Assembly (NCBI RefSeq): GCF_900088825.1
Contig: NZ_LT592171.1
Coordinates: 1,625,186-1,689,185, forward strand
Source of the DNA: Thiomonas delicata
Lineage (GTDB): Bacteria; Pseudomonadota; Gammaproteobacteria; Burkholderiales; Burkholderiaceae_C
Length of the DNA: 64,000 nucleotides
Direction: 5' to 3'
Shown here: positions 42,470-51,139 of the stretch, piece after piece
Numbering within the stretch: the first letter of the stretch is position 1
Layout: every line of letters starts with the position of its first letter
Notes under the pieces: generated by a model
What the model was told of the DNA's origin: nothing
The model's input: the letters and a program-made list of their open reading frames with translations, nothing else
The model's database searches: none
Position numbers and translations under genes: made by a program

Positions 42470-42883
42470 ATGAAAATGTTGGTGGCGACGCGGATCCCGT
42501 TCCTGGTTTTGAAACGGCAGGGATGCCCTGGGGCGGCGGTGGCCGCGCTGCTCCTTGCCGTTAACCCTGCTGCTGTGGCCGCTGGCCGCATTCTGGGCCA
42601 TGCGCTGCGCCGTGCGGGCGCAGGAAGCCAGGCCATGCCATGGCCGGACCCGGAGGAGCTTCTGATGCTCCCGTGCACCTGTCCCCAGTGCGGCACGAAC
42701 GATGGACGCAAGGTCATCGCTGATGGACGAGCAAGCCATCCGCAACCTCAACGACCGCGATCCGGCCCTGGCAGGTGGCGCGCTGGAACCGGTCCTGGAT
42801 TTGCAGGCGTTGTGGCGAACCGTTTCTGTCGCAGGCCTGAATGCTGTTCAAGCTGTTGTTCTGTCCCATTTGTCAAAGGATGA
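42470..42883 (+). CDS. Hypothetical protein, uncertain
   Basis: A strong AGGAG precedes ATG 42470. The first ~85 codons have a hydrophobic stretch (AAVAALLLAVNPAAVAAG) and a possible zinc ribbon half (PCTCPQCGTNDGRKV). The rest overlaps the gene at 42723 in another frame and looks unlike protein, so the true gene may end earlier through a frameshift. Confidence 0.3.
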   Translation: MKMLVATRIPFLVLKRQGCPGAAVAALLLAVNPAAVAAGRILGHALRRAGAGSQAMPWPDPEELLMLPCTCPQCGTNDGRKVIADGRASHPQPQRPRSGPGRWRAGTGPGFAGVVANRFCRRPECCSSCCSVPFVKG

Positions 42884-42911
42884 TCCATGGTTGTTGATCC
42901 CCAAACCCTGA
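42723..42911 (+). CDS. Small hypothetical protein
   Basis: A 62-residue acidic protein (MDEQAIRNLNDRDPALAGG ... VVLSHLSKDDPWLLIPKP), also readable from an ATG at 42702. Amino-acid composition is protein-like and it overlaps the next gene by 25 nt. Unrecognised. Confidence 0.45.
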   Translation: MDEQAIRNLNDRDPALAGGALEPVLDLQALWRTVSVAGLNAVQAVVLSHLSKDDPWLLIPKP

Positions 42912-43252
42912 ACCTGACCGCCCGACAATTCCTGGAACTGACCGGCGACTACGGCGTGTCCTGCCGCACGCTGCGCCGACGCCGTGGCCATGGGGATCCG
43001 GCACCCAGCATCCTGGGAGCGGAGTTCGGCTCGCCGGATGACTTCAGGTTTTTCATCCAGTTCCTGCGCCAGCGGGGGTTTACCGCAAGGGTGGAGACCC
43101 GGCACGCCTGGCGCCGCCATCTGGTGTTCAGCCCGGATGCGGTAGTCGGGGCTGCGGACGACAACGACCGCATGAACGCATCCCCGCCCTGCAGCACCAA
43201 GGTATGCAACTTGCAGATCGAACCGGAAGGAGAAGGACGATGTCATTCATGA
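42887..43252 (+). CDS. Hypothetical protein
   Basis: A 121-residue protein with AAAGGATG 6 nt before ATG 42887. The central region alternates short helices and strands (FRFFIQFLRQRGFTARVETR). It resembles in pattern the coding-like segment near 41618-41932, hinting at a local duplication. Its end overlaps the next gene by 13 nt. Function unknown. Confidence 0.55.
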   Translation: MVVDPQTLNLTARQFLELTGDYGVSCRTLRRRRGHGDPAPSILGAEFGSPDDFRFFIQFLRQRGFTARVETRHAWRRHLVFSPDAVVGAADDNDRMNASPPCSTKVCNLQIEPEGEGRCHS

Positions 43253-43506
43253 CTGGGGTGTATGTCACTGCCGCGCTGGCCATACTCTGCACCCTGGGGA
43301 GCGTGCTGTTCGTGATGCGCCTGGCGGAGCGGACGCAACAGGAGAACCGGCGCCGCAACCAGCACCGCAGGATTGGGGTTCCAGCCGAGATCCTCGAGGC
43401 GCTCGGGGTCGAAGCTGGGGATACCTTGGCCTGGGAGGTCGGGGAGGATGGGACGGTGCGCGTGCGCCGGGCGGAACGCGCGGCGAAGACGTCGGAGCGT
43501 GGGTGA
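43240..43506 (+). CDS. Membrane-anchored SpoVT/AbrB-like small protein
   Basis: An 88-residue protein preceded by GGAAGGAG. An N-terminal transmembrane helix (about 5-26, VYVTAALAILCTLGSVLFV) is followed by a basic linker and an AbrB-like swapped-hairpin half (RRIGVPAEILEALGVEAGD, then VRVRRAE). AbrB-fold antitoxins are normally soluble, so the anchor is unusual. No toxin gene is adjacent. Confidence 0.6.
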   Translation: MSFMTGVYVTAALAILCTLGSVLFVMRLAERTQQENRRRNQHRRIGVPAEILEALGVEAGDTLAWEVGEDGTVRVRRAERAAKTSERG

Positions 43507-43645
43507 TGCGTCAGCAGGCGGATCAGCCGGAGGTGGAACACCAACCTGGCGCGAAGCGCTGCCTCCAGGCATGAAGGAACTTTAAGTCGCAATAGACCGA
43601 CGCCTGCCTTTCATCGCATCAGGATGGGAGGCAAGTAAAAATAAC

Positions 43646-43673
43646 TTGCAATTTTGCTTTAAATTTGCATAAT
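43646..43673 (+). promoter_or_regulatory. Promoter of the RloA/RloB pair
   Basis: TTGCAA (43646-43651), a 16-nt spacer and CATAAT (43668-43673) lie in a short, strikingly AT-rich stretch 34 bp before the ATPase start, which has its own AAAGGAG. Confidence 0.6.
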
Positions 43674-43706
43674 TTTAGTAAATTTCAAATCACAAAGGAG
43701 AATGCA

Positions 43707-44969
43707 ATGCTGGTCGAGTTCCGCGTCAAGAACTTCCGGAGCCTGCGTGACGAGCAGGTTCTGAGTCTTGTGGCGTCCAAGGACAAGACCCTGCAAGACA
43801 GCCACACCCTGGCCACCGGTCTCAAGGCCGCGCCCAGCCTGCTCAGGAGCGCTGCGATCTACGGCGCCAACGCCAGCGGCAAATCCAACCTCATCAAGGC
43901 GCTGCAATATATGCGCGGCGTCGTGTTGGGGTCGGCCACAATCCAGCCGGGCCAGACCTTTGCCGTGCAGCCATTCCGCCTTGATGCCGAATCCGCCAGC
44001 CATCCCACGGAATTTGAGGTTACTTTCATTCTTGGCGATGTGCGTTACCAGTACGGCTTTGCCATGACGCCGCAGCGCATCGTCAGCGAGCATCTTCTGG
44101 TCTACAAGGCCTTCAAGCCGCAGCGCTGGTTTGAGCGTCATTTCGATGCAAAAACCGGAAAGGACGTCTACGACTTCGGCACCGGCCTCAGGGGGTCCAA
44201 GAACCTGTGGGAAGGTGCGACCCCTCAGAACGTGCTGTTTCTGTCGAGGGCAGTACAGCTCAACAGCGAGGACCTGCGCCCCGTATTCGATTGGTTCGCC
44301 AGCCGCTTGGTCATCTTCAACGAAGACACGCCGCTCGCCCAGAATTTTTCTGTGCAGATGCTCAAGCAACCGGAAAAACGCAAGGAGATTTGTGACCTCC
44401 TCACTGCTGCTGACATCAGCATCACCAATATCGATGTCGTGACACGCAAGGTCATAAGCCATGGAGTGAAAATTGATCTTGTCACGGGTGCGCAGGAGAT
44501 CGGCCCTGTCGAGAATGAAGTGAACGAGTTGAAATTCCAGCATGTGACCGAAGGCGGCGAGGCGATCTTTGATCTCAAGGACGAATCCAGCGGCACGCGC
44601 AATCTGCTGTTTCTCGCTGGCCCGGTACTGGACATCCTCCACAAGGGGCTGACGCTGGTCATCGACGAACTTGACACCAGTCTGCACACCCTGCTCGTGC
44701 GCGAGTTGGTGCGGCTGTTCCATCGCCCCGACGTCAACACCGGCGGCGCACAGCTCATCTTCACCACCCACGACACCTCTTTGCTCGACGCCTACGGTCT
44801 ATTCCGGCGCGATCAGGTGTGGTTCGTTGAGAAGAAAAAAGACCAAAGCTCCGAGTTGTATGGACTCACGGAGTTCAGCCCACGCAAAACCGAGGCTCTG
44901 GAGCGCGGCTATCTACAAGGGCGCTATGGCGGAGTGCCTTTCCTGAGTCAGTATGGATTGCAGCACTGA
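43707..44969 (+). CDS. RloA-like AAA15 ATPase (AbiL-type defence, AbiLi)
   Basis: A 420-residue ABC-like ATPase: Walker A GANASGKSN (near residue 53), a long central insertion, a signature-like SSGTRNLLF, Walker B LVIDELDTSLH and the switch FTTHDTSLLD. The architecture and the RloB partner immediately downstream match RloA/AbiLi of COG1106. Such pairs act in abortive infection. The start is the ATG at 43707, after AAAGGAG. The gene overlaps rloB by one base. Confidence 0.88.
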   Translation: MLVEFRVKNFRSLRDEQVLSLVASKDKTLQDSHTLATGLKAAPSLLRSAAIYGANASGKSNLIKALQYMRGVVLGSATIQPGQTFAVQPFRLDAESASHPTEFEVTFILGDVRYQYGFAMTPQRIVSEHLLVYKAFKPQRWFERHFDAKTGKDVYDFGTGLRGSKNLWEGATPQNVLFLSRAVQLNSEDLRPVFDWFASRLVIFNEDTPLAQNFSVQMLKQPEKRKEICDLLTAADISITNIDVVTRKVISHGVKIDLVTGAQEIGPVENEVNELKFQHVTEGGEAIFDLKDESSGTRNLLFLAGPVLDILHKGLTLVIDELDTSLHTLLVRELVRLFHRPDVNTGGAQLIFTTHDTSLLDAYGLFRRDQVWFVEKKKDQSSELYGLTEFSPRKTEALERGYLQGRYGGVPFLSQYGLQH

Positions 44970-45649
44970 TGGGGCGCGACAACTCTCCCAAAGAGCGTCA
45001 GCGCCAGCAACTGGAGCGCAAAAAGCAGGGACGGTGCGCCGGTTATGCCCGCATTTTGATCGTCTCCGAAGGACGTAAGACGGAACCGCTGTATTTCGAC
45101 GAAATCCGCATCGATCAGCGTCTGCCCACCGCCAATATTGCCGCCATACCGAGTGCGCTTGGAACTGAGCCGATTCAGGTCGTGCAGTATGCGAAGGATC
45201 TGTTTGAGCGCGGTGACATCCACAAAGGTATCGAGCCGCGCGTATTCGACCAGGTCTATGCCGTGTTCGACCGTGACGACCATGCCAGCTACTTCAACGC
45301 CCTGGAGCTGGCCGAGTCGCTGGACGGCAAGCTGAGGAACGACAACAAACGGCCCGTCACCTTCAAGGCCATCGCCTCGGTGCCGAGCTTCGAACTGTGG
45401 CTGCTGCTGCACGACGAGGACATTCAGGCGCCGATTCACCGCGACGAGGTCATGCGCCGACTGAAGCAGCACATCCCCGGTTACGAGAAGGGCGCAGGCC
45501 GTGCCTTCGCCACCACCCGCGACCGGCTCGACACCGCCACGCAACGAGCGCGAGCGCTGGCCGCCCGCTTCAACGCCTACAGCGACCCCGAGCCCTACAC
45601 CGCCATCGTCGAACTGGTGAATCTCTTGATTACGCTGCGCGGCGGCTGA
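44969..45649 (+). CDS. RloB-like protein (AbiL-type defence, AbiLii)
   Basis: A 226-residue RloB-family protein; the signature ILIVSEGRKTEPLYFDEI lies near residues 28-45 and VYAVFDRDDHASY near 95-107, resembling a Toprim-like acidic core (E ... DxD). The start ATG shares its A with the upstream TGA. It is the likely effector, held or triggered by the RloA-like ATPase. Confidence 0.88.
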   Translation: MGRDNSPKERQRQQLERKKQGRCAGYARILIVSEGRKTEPLYFDEIRIDQRLPTANIAAIPSALGTEPIQVVQYAKDLFERGDIHKGIEPRVFDQVYAVFDRDDHASYFNALELAESLDGKLRNDNKRPVTFKAIASVPSFELWLLLHDEDIQAPIHRDEVMRRLKQHIPGYEKGAGRAFATTRDRLDTATQRARALAARFNAYSDPEPYTAIVELVNLLITLRGG

Positions 45650-45854
45650 TCGATGCTCAATCCAGCGCCGGCACGCTCCAGCCGGAGCCTCCCGGCCCCT
45701 CATGTTGCTGTGGACGCTGCCACTGGGCTGTGCTTACCATGCCAGGCGCCGATCCTGTTCGACGCGATCGAGCCCCCACGCGCGGTTCGAACAGCCGGCC
45801 GCAAATCGCACGCCGATCATTTATCCTGCACGGGCCTGCAGGGGAGATTCAACC

Positions 45855-46028
45855 ATGCCATCCCGACTGATTCCGGTGCTCATCGTCTTCGCCGCAGTCC
45901 CTCTTGGCCTGCTGGTCGCCGTCACTCTCGACTGGCTCGAAGAACGCGAGTTGCGACGTGCAGAACGCCGCGCACGCCTGTCCCGTGCGCAGAGCTGCCC
46001 GGGGCCAGCTCGCCCGCCACAGACCTGA
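45855..46028 (+). CDS. Small single-pass membrane protein
   Basis: A 57-residue protein with AGGGGAG 9 nt upstream of ATG 45855. One helix (about 5-24, IPVLIVFAAVPLGLLVAVTL) is followed by an Arg/Glu-rich cytoplasmic tail (DWLEERELRRAERRARL). Unrecognised. Confidence 0.55.
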   Translation: MPSRLIPVLIVFAAVPLGLLVAVTLDWLEERELRRAERRARLSRAQSCPGPARPPQT

Positions 46029-46102
46029 GCCGCGCGGGTGCGACTTGCATCGCGCAGATCGCATGCTGTGATGGTGATCACCCACCTTTTCTGGAGATCA
46101 CC

Positions 46103-46806
46103 ATGCAAACTCCCCTCGATGCCGACGCCGCTGCCCTGCCGCATGCAGGCCTGGCTGCTGGCCTGCGCGACTTGACCCTGGCCCTGTTCTGGAGCGACGC
46201 CGCGGCCGGCGTGCGCGGGTGCCGGCGCCTGGCGCAACGCGCGACCCGCGCCGGCCTGCCACCGCAGCAGGCCAGGCTCCGTGCCACACACCGCCTGCTG
46301 GCCGGCATGGTCATCGTGACGCTGTGCACCCCGCCTCTGGGGTCATCGCCCTGGCCGCAGCCGGTCATGTCTTGGTGGGCAGCTCGGCTGAAGGACGCCA
46401 CCTGCTGCTGGCGCTGAGCCTGGCCATCGGCCTGCTGTACGGCCATGGGGTGCTGCAACTCGGGCGGGCCGATGCCTGGTGGCGGGCGCTGTATCGCAAT
46501 GCGGGGATTGCTGTCCAGGCCCTGCCCTTGCGGCGCGTGCTGGCGTCGTGGCGGCCTGAGGCGCTGGGCGCCTCGATCGGGCATCCCTGGACGCAGGCCC
46601 GGCGCTGGGCCTGGGCTGCGGGGGTCAATTTGCTGACCTGGGTCGGCATCCTGGCTTGGCTGCCGGCCGACAGCCCTCGCCTGGTCAGCTTCTGGCTGGC
46701 TGGCCTGGGGGTTCTGAGCATGACCTGGCTGCTCAAGCAGCACCACCGCTGCATGCTCCGGGCGCTGGCGGCCTTCATCGCCGCGGACGATGCTGTGTGG
46801 CGCTGA
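46103..46806 (+). pseudogene. Membrane protein gene with apparent frameshift
   Basis: ATG 46103 (GGAG upstream) opens a helical N-terminus (LRDLTLALFWSDAAAGVRGC ... LLAGMVIVTLCT). Near 46320 protein-like sequence moves to the next frame (GVIALAAAGHVLVGSSAEGR, then LLLALSLAIGLLYG ... VNLLTWVGILAWLP) and ends at 46806. Together they read as one ~230-residue protein with 3-4 membrane helices. Two overlapping genes are possible, but the second has no good start. Confidence 0.5.
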
Positions 46807-46889
46807 GCCCGTTGCGCGGTGTTCGCCGCGCGGCGTCTGCCATGCATTTGCTGAAGCGGCTTGGTCGTCGATGTGCGCGCCTGACTTGT

Positions 46890-47085
46890 GGTGCATGCGT
46901 TGCATGATCCAGACTTTATCGACCCCATAGACCTGCAGATTGGATTGCCAGCCGCGCTCAATGTGCGGGATCAGCCTCTGATCGCGCTGGGCGCGGGCGG
47001 GCAGCAATCCAGGATGTCGCTGCCTGGCAGCATGCAGGCGGTAACCGGACGGGGCGATCTGCAACACGCTGCAGATCGGCTCGGG
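46890..47085 (-). pseudogene. IS3-family OrfB fragment
   Basis: Minus-strand translation gives EPICSVLQIAPSGYRLHAAR then RAQRDQRLIPHIERGWQ and NLQVYGVDKVW, the start of the IS3-family OrfB region before the integrase core. After KVW the match ends. No catalytic DDE part is present. Confidence 0.75.
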
Positions 47086-47177
47086 GTCTATGTGAGGCGA
47101 TGGTGGGTGGGGCTAGCGGCGGTAGACTCAACCGATGATTTGCGCACCGATGCGCGCCAACTTGATGAAACGCTCAC

Positions 47178-47507
47178 ATGAACCGCTCTGATCTGATTGC
47201 CCGGCTGCACACTTGCTTCCCGAATCTGCGACAGCGTGATGTGGAGGAGGCCACGGAGGTCATCCTCGGGGGCATCGTGCAGTCACTCGTGAAGGGCAAA
47301 CGCGTCGAGATCCGCAACTTCGGATCGTTCCGCGTCACGGTCATCCAGCCGCGTATGACGCGCAACCCGAGAACCGGCGAAACCTTCCTGCGGCAACGCA
47401 CTCGCCTGCCCCGCTTCAGGGCAGGCAAGCCGTTGCAGGTTCTGGATCCACGGTCAGACGGTCATGTGCATCGCTTGGAGCCCCGAATCTCGTCCGATGC
47501 GCGCTGA
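47178..47507 (+). CDS. IHF/HU family DNA-binding protein
   Basis: A 109-residue protein closest to IHF-beta in pattern: MNRSDLIARLHTCFPNLRQR, GKRVEIRNFGSFRV and RNPRTGE (the DNA-intercalating arm). It is slightly longer than housekeeping IhfB (~94-100), with a His/Arg tail (HVHRLEPRISSDAR). Standing alone among IS debris, it is more likely an element-borne variant than the chromosomal ihfB. Confidence 0.85.
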   Translation: MNRSDLIARLHTCFPNLRQRDVEEATEVILGGIVQSLVKGKRVEIRNFGSFRVTVIQPRMTRNPRTGETFLRQRTRLPRFRAGKPLQVLDPRSDGHVHRLEPRISSDAR

Positions 47508-47695
47508 TCAACCTGGGCATCTTGATTGACCTCCGGCCGATTCCGGTGGCTCATGCGCAGGTCGGGGAGTTACCCTGAGTTGTCTCGATACGGCGGCGGG
47601 CCAACATCGGGATGTCAAAATGTCCATCGCTTCCATCATTATGGATCCGGTACGAACATAGCTAAACTTTTCGTGCGACTTGGTGTCCATTGGAG

Positions 47696-47860
47696 ATGGA
47701 GAAAGAAGATGCCCGTTTTCAGAAATTGGAGCAGTTGCATGAGAGGCGCAAGCAAGTCGCGCGACTGCATCGTGCGGGCACCGCGTGATGGCCATCGTGG
47801 CACTCATGAGCTTGAGCTAGCCTGCGGTTCGCAAGGCGCTGGACTTGGATGCGGCCCTAT
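47696..47860 (+). pseudogene. IS630-family transposase N-terminal fragment
   Basis: Reads MEKEDARFQKLEQLHERRKQ then VARLHRAGTA-stop. A one-base shift restores VMAIVALMSLS-stop-PAVRKALDL, the helix-turn-helix start of IS630-type transposases. A frameshift plus an in-frame stop make it inactive, and the DDE domain is absent. Confidence 0.75.
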
Positions 47861-47879
47861 TTGACTGAGGCTTGGTTGC
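47853..47879 (+). repeat. 27-bp direct repeat, left copy
   Basis: GGCCCTATTTGACTGAGGCT... matches 55466-55492 at 25 of 27 positions. The two copies bracket the 7.6-kb block with the GGDEF-EAL, COG0212 and ABC genes. Confidence 0.6.
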
Positions 47880-48086
47880 ACACGCTGTTTGCGCTGAGCA
47901 ATCTCTAGATGGTGCGACGCACGTTGTTGCATGAAATGAGAGAATCCGTGTCGGTCTACAGGCAGCCTAAGGGGTGTGAAACGCGGCGAAATCGCCCCTC
48001 AAACGCCCCGCTGCACGTAGCAATCGCAGTCAACTGAAATCACACTTCCCTACGTAAAATTCATGTTTACCGAAACTGCAAAGAAA

Positions 48087-50201
48087 CTATTCCATCCTGG
48101 CTGCTTCATGTAAGACATGACGTAGCTGACTCCCAAGTTCTTGATATCGCTTAATAGGTAGTCTAAGGTCGGTGTCATGATGCCTGGCCATGTCGTGCAG
48201 TAAAACAAGTTGTTTTCGGTATAAGGAAAATGCCTCCGGGATGCACGCAAGAATTCCGCCCAAAGCGCTTGAGATCTGGCCGGAAAGCGTTTCAGCGTTG
48301 AGATGCCGAGGAGAGCTTAACAATAAACCAATAATATTGGAGTCCATAGTAAGGTGTTTGGTATACGCTACCGCAAAAATATTTTTTTGTGGAGGATTTT
48401 CCCAGCTATTGAGCTGATGCAGTAAATTTGGTACATCTGACGGCTGCTGCGGCATCGCAATGCCATAGCCTTGGATTTGGTTTATTCCCAAGGCCTGCAG
48501 AATGTTAATGACCTCTGGTGTTTCTGCACCCTCAGCAACCAAATCAACGGCTAGACCGCGCGCCAATTCCCGAACACTTAAGACAAAGGCGATGTCCTTC
48601 AAATTGCTCGAGAGTTCACGCACAAAAGCTTGGTCTAATTTAACTTCATCAATGGGAAAATTTCGCAACCGAAGTAGGCTTGAATAGGCTGCCCCAAGAT
48701 CATCGATGGCTAATCTAATCCCCATGGCGCGAAGCTCAGTTAACTGCCTTATCGCTGCTTTTTGCGATAAAAATTCTCCCTGCTCCAAAATTTCAAGTGT
48801 GATCTGATGGGGCTCTACATCGTATAAATTGAGGCCGTTATAAATTCGTTGAGGCAATTGTGAATCAACAAGAGTTAAAGGTTCAACATTAATTGAAATT
48901 GACGTTATGCAGTCATTTTCAATCTTCCATTTTTGTACTTGATTTAGCACACCCTCTAATACTGCATCAAAAAGCTTCCGTCTCTGGCGTTGATTGAGCG
49001 ATGGGATGAAATTGGATGGCATCGTGAGTCTGTCACCATCACGCAATCGAGCCAAGGCCTCTAGTCTAACCACGCATTTACGTGAAATATCAAAAACGGG
49101 TTGATAGTGCAATTCAAGCTGACTTGAAAAGAGTGCGCCTAAGTCTTGACTAGATCTGCTTGCATGGCTCAGTGACTCCGATTTGAAAATTTCCCATGGT
49201 GTGTCAATAATTTTTTTTCTGCCCTTTGCGACATACATGGCGCGATCAGCATGCCGTAATAATGTTTCGGCATCCGTTTCATGTTCTGGCACTAGGATGA
49301 CGCCCAGGCTACTGGGGCATTCGACGCTGTTGCCATCCGATAAAATATAAGGTTTTTCGAGGATTGCGCATATCCGATCCAAGAGGTTTTCCAAACAGGC
49401 CTTACCCTGAACGCTGCCGAACACGAATGCGAATTCATCGCCGCCCAAGCGGGCAATGAAATCAACATCGCGTGCCACTGTGACCATTCGTGCAGCAAGC
49501 TGTTTAAGAACCTGGTCGCCAGCAGCATGCCCATAGGTGTCATTGACGGGTTTGAAGCCATCTAAATCAAGTATGGCTACCGCCATATGATCTCGATTTT
49601 CCTGAGATTGATTCAGTATTTTGCCGAGATGATCTAGTAAGTACCGCCTATTTGGCAAGCCCGTCAACGCATCATGCTGCGCCTGCTGAGCCAAATTTTC
49701 TTCAAGCGATTGTCGGTAAAGCGCGGCATATATCAAATCGGAAAGCAATTGAACAATGGCAAGTTGGGTGGCATTTGGTGGCTGAATTGGTTTACTTTTA
49801 AACCATGCAATGGCCATCACGGCGCGTCGATCATCTTCTGGTCCAATGGGTATGACGAAGTTGGCCTGTATGCCGGTTTCAATAAATTCTGGTATTGCAT
49901 AGGGACTTTCTTTATAGTTTTGTGTGAAAATCGGAGAGCCAGTTCTTAGGGCTACACCAGCGGTGCCGGATTCGCTGGAGAATGTAAAACTGGACGCCAG
50001 CTTTTGATAGTCCGCAGGGAGCCCTTGGAAAAAACGATACTGAAGGCGGTTATCCCCGGCATGCTGGATTAATGCTGCCCCATCCGCTTGAACTGCACGT
50101 GCGGCCTCTGTTGCTGCCAACTCAAAGAATTTACTGAAATCGCGCTCACCAGCAAGGCGCCGGATCATACTTATATCGACGTGTGGATATAATTCATTCA
50201 T
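48087..50201 (-). CDS. GAF-GGDEF-EAL cyclic-di-GMP enzyme
   Basis: A ~704-residue soluble protein. The N-terminal GAF-like sensor (about 15-170) has no membrane segment. The GGDEF domain has an intact RLGGDEFAF motif. The EAL domain has RLEALARL, ISINVEP, DDLGAAYSSL and KLDQAF, so it is close to an active phosphodiesterase but with GAA in place of the usual GTG of the DDFGTG loop. A ~100-residue helical tail follows. Both activities look possible. Start ATG 50201 has AGGGG 10 nt upstream; 50219 is an in-frame alternative. Codon use is AT-richer than the capsule genes, suggesting transfer. Confidence 0.9.
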   Translation of the reverse strand: MNELYPHVDISMIRRLAGERDFSKFFELAATEAARAVQADGAALIQHAGDNRLQYRFFQGLPADYQKLASSFTFSSESGTAGVALRTGSPIFTQNYKESPYAIPEFIETGIQANFVIPIGPEDDRRAVMAIAWFKSKPIQPPNATQLAIVQLLSDLIYAALYRQSLEENLAQQAQHDALTGLPNRRYLLDHLGKILNQSQENRDHMAVAILDLDGFKPVNDTYGHAAGDQVLKQLAARMVTVARDVDFIARLGGDEFAFVFGSVQGKACLENLLDRICAILEKPYILSDGNSVECPSSLGVILVPEHETDAETLLRHADRAMYVAKGRKKIIDTPWEIFKSESLSHASRSSQDLGALFSSQLELHYQPVFDISRKCVVRLEALARLRDGDRLTMPSNFIPSLNQRQRRKLFDAVLEGVLNQVQKWKIENDCITSISINVEPLTLVDSQLPQRIYNGLNLYDVEPHQITLEILEQGEFLSQKAAIRQLTELRAMGIRLAIDDLGAAYSSLLRLRNFPIDEVKLDQAFVRELSSNLKDIAFVLSVRELARGLAVDLVAEGAETPEVINILQALGINQIQGYGIAMPQQPSDVPNLLHQLNSWENPPQKNIFAVAYTKHLTMDSNIIGLLLSSPRHLNAETLSGQISSALGGILACIPEAFSLYRKQLVLLHDMARHHDTDLRLPIKRYQELGSQLRHVLHEAARME

Positions 50202-50219
50202 TTTCGGAGCGCCCCTCAT

Positions 50220-50569
50220 GATAAGAAATTATTATGCAAACTAGAATTTAAAATATTTTTATTCAAGCACCATGACCTATAGTGCGCGACAATATGATAT
50301 ACTATTTATTTTGTCAAAAAGACAACCCACCCGAAATTAAAATTTTATTTAGATATTATAAAAAGTGTTTTCTTGCGACAATTAGTCCTTGTTTTAATCT
50401 AATTTATTCATAGAATTTCTTCAGAAACTTTACGTGGCTGAGTGCAAGCAAATTCTATGCTAGGCGTTGGCTTGCACCATCCTCGTGCTTGCAGATCTTT
50501 GGTGATGCGATAATTCACAAAATACGCATTTCTGGTAGGTCAGATTGAGCGGGCGGCCTCAAATCTGAA
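50220..50569. other. AT-rich intergenic region
   Basis: A markedly AT-rich stretch (A/T runs at 50330-50420) that separates the GGDEF-EAL gene from IS30 debris. It holds a promoter for the former (50289-50317); no gene seen. Confidence 0.6.
50289..50317 (-). promoter_or_regulatory. Promoter of the GGDEF-EAL gene
   Basis: On the minus strand TTGACA (50317-50312), a 17-nt spacer and TATTGT (50294-50289) give a near-consensus sigma70 promoter about 80 nt before the gene start. Confidence 0.65.
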
Positions 50570-50902
50570 GTGCCACGTTTTGCCATCCGGAAGGCCGAGA
50601 AGGTCAGCCTGCGGGACATGGCCCGCAGGCTGGACCGTTCGCCCTCGACCTTGACGCGGGAGCTTGCCCGCAATGCACAAGTGAACGCGACCGGATACGA
50701 CGCCATGGTGGGGCAGACGCCGCGTCCCCAGTCGCCCTGCGACGAAGCTGGCCCCCAGCAGCGTGCCGTGGGGTGGGGTGCGGTGCGCGAGATGCTGGCG
50801 TGGAAGTGGTCGCCCCTGGAGATCGCCGCGACGCTCAAGCGCACATATCCCGACGATTCCAGCCGCCATGTGTTCTACGAGACGATTTACAACGCCATCT
50901 AA
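50570..50902 (+). pseudogene. IS30-family transposase N-terminal fragment
   Basis: About 110 residues with the IS30 helix-turn-helix (KVSLRDMARRLDRSPSTLTR ELARN) and WSPLEIAATLKR ... YETIYNAI, ending at a stop where the DDE core should begin. The sequence after the stop (GTTGCACTTAGCACTTGAAA) resembles an IS terminus, so the element collapsed by internal deletion. Confidence 0.75.
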
Positions 50903-50956
50903 CCCCAAGGGTGTTGCACTTAGCACTTGAAATCGCCCCTGGTAATTCGAGGCGCC

Positions 50957-51139
50957 CTATACTCTCGCGAAAATTACCTCTTTTAGGAAGCATTGATTTC
51001 CTCGGAAAACACAACGCTTGGTCTGGTTTGGGCCATTGCAAATCAATGGTTTGCGATATGTGGGGCGTGCCGGCATCGAATAAATCAGCGTCTCCTTAAA
51101 GTCGGCAGACACTTGGTAAATCTCTTCCTCGGTCTTCAT
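50957..51139 (-). pseudogene. Truncated gene coupled to the COG0212 gene
   Basis: The ATG overlaps the upstream stop (ATGA) and reads MKTEEEIYQVSADFKETLIY then SMPARPTYRKPL before the sequence loses coding character and meets the IS30 debris. It looks like the first ~40 residues of a third operon gene whose remainder was lost. Not identifiable. Confidence 0.45.

Larger units (their letters stand above)
47508..48086. other. Gene-free interval with IS630 debris
   Basis: Contains the IS630-type N-terminal fragment (47696-47860) and one copy of a 27-bp repeat (47853-47879). No intact gene seen. Confidence 0.6.

Noticed and set aside
41658..42470. A 270-codon minus-strand frame
   Set aside because: Low-complexity, no start context, and antisense to the interrupted small gene with a good ribosome site.
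46888..47181. A 97-codon plus-strand frame
   Set aside because: Lies opposite the recognisable IS3 OrfB fragment.
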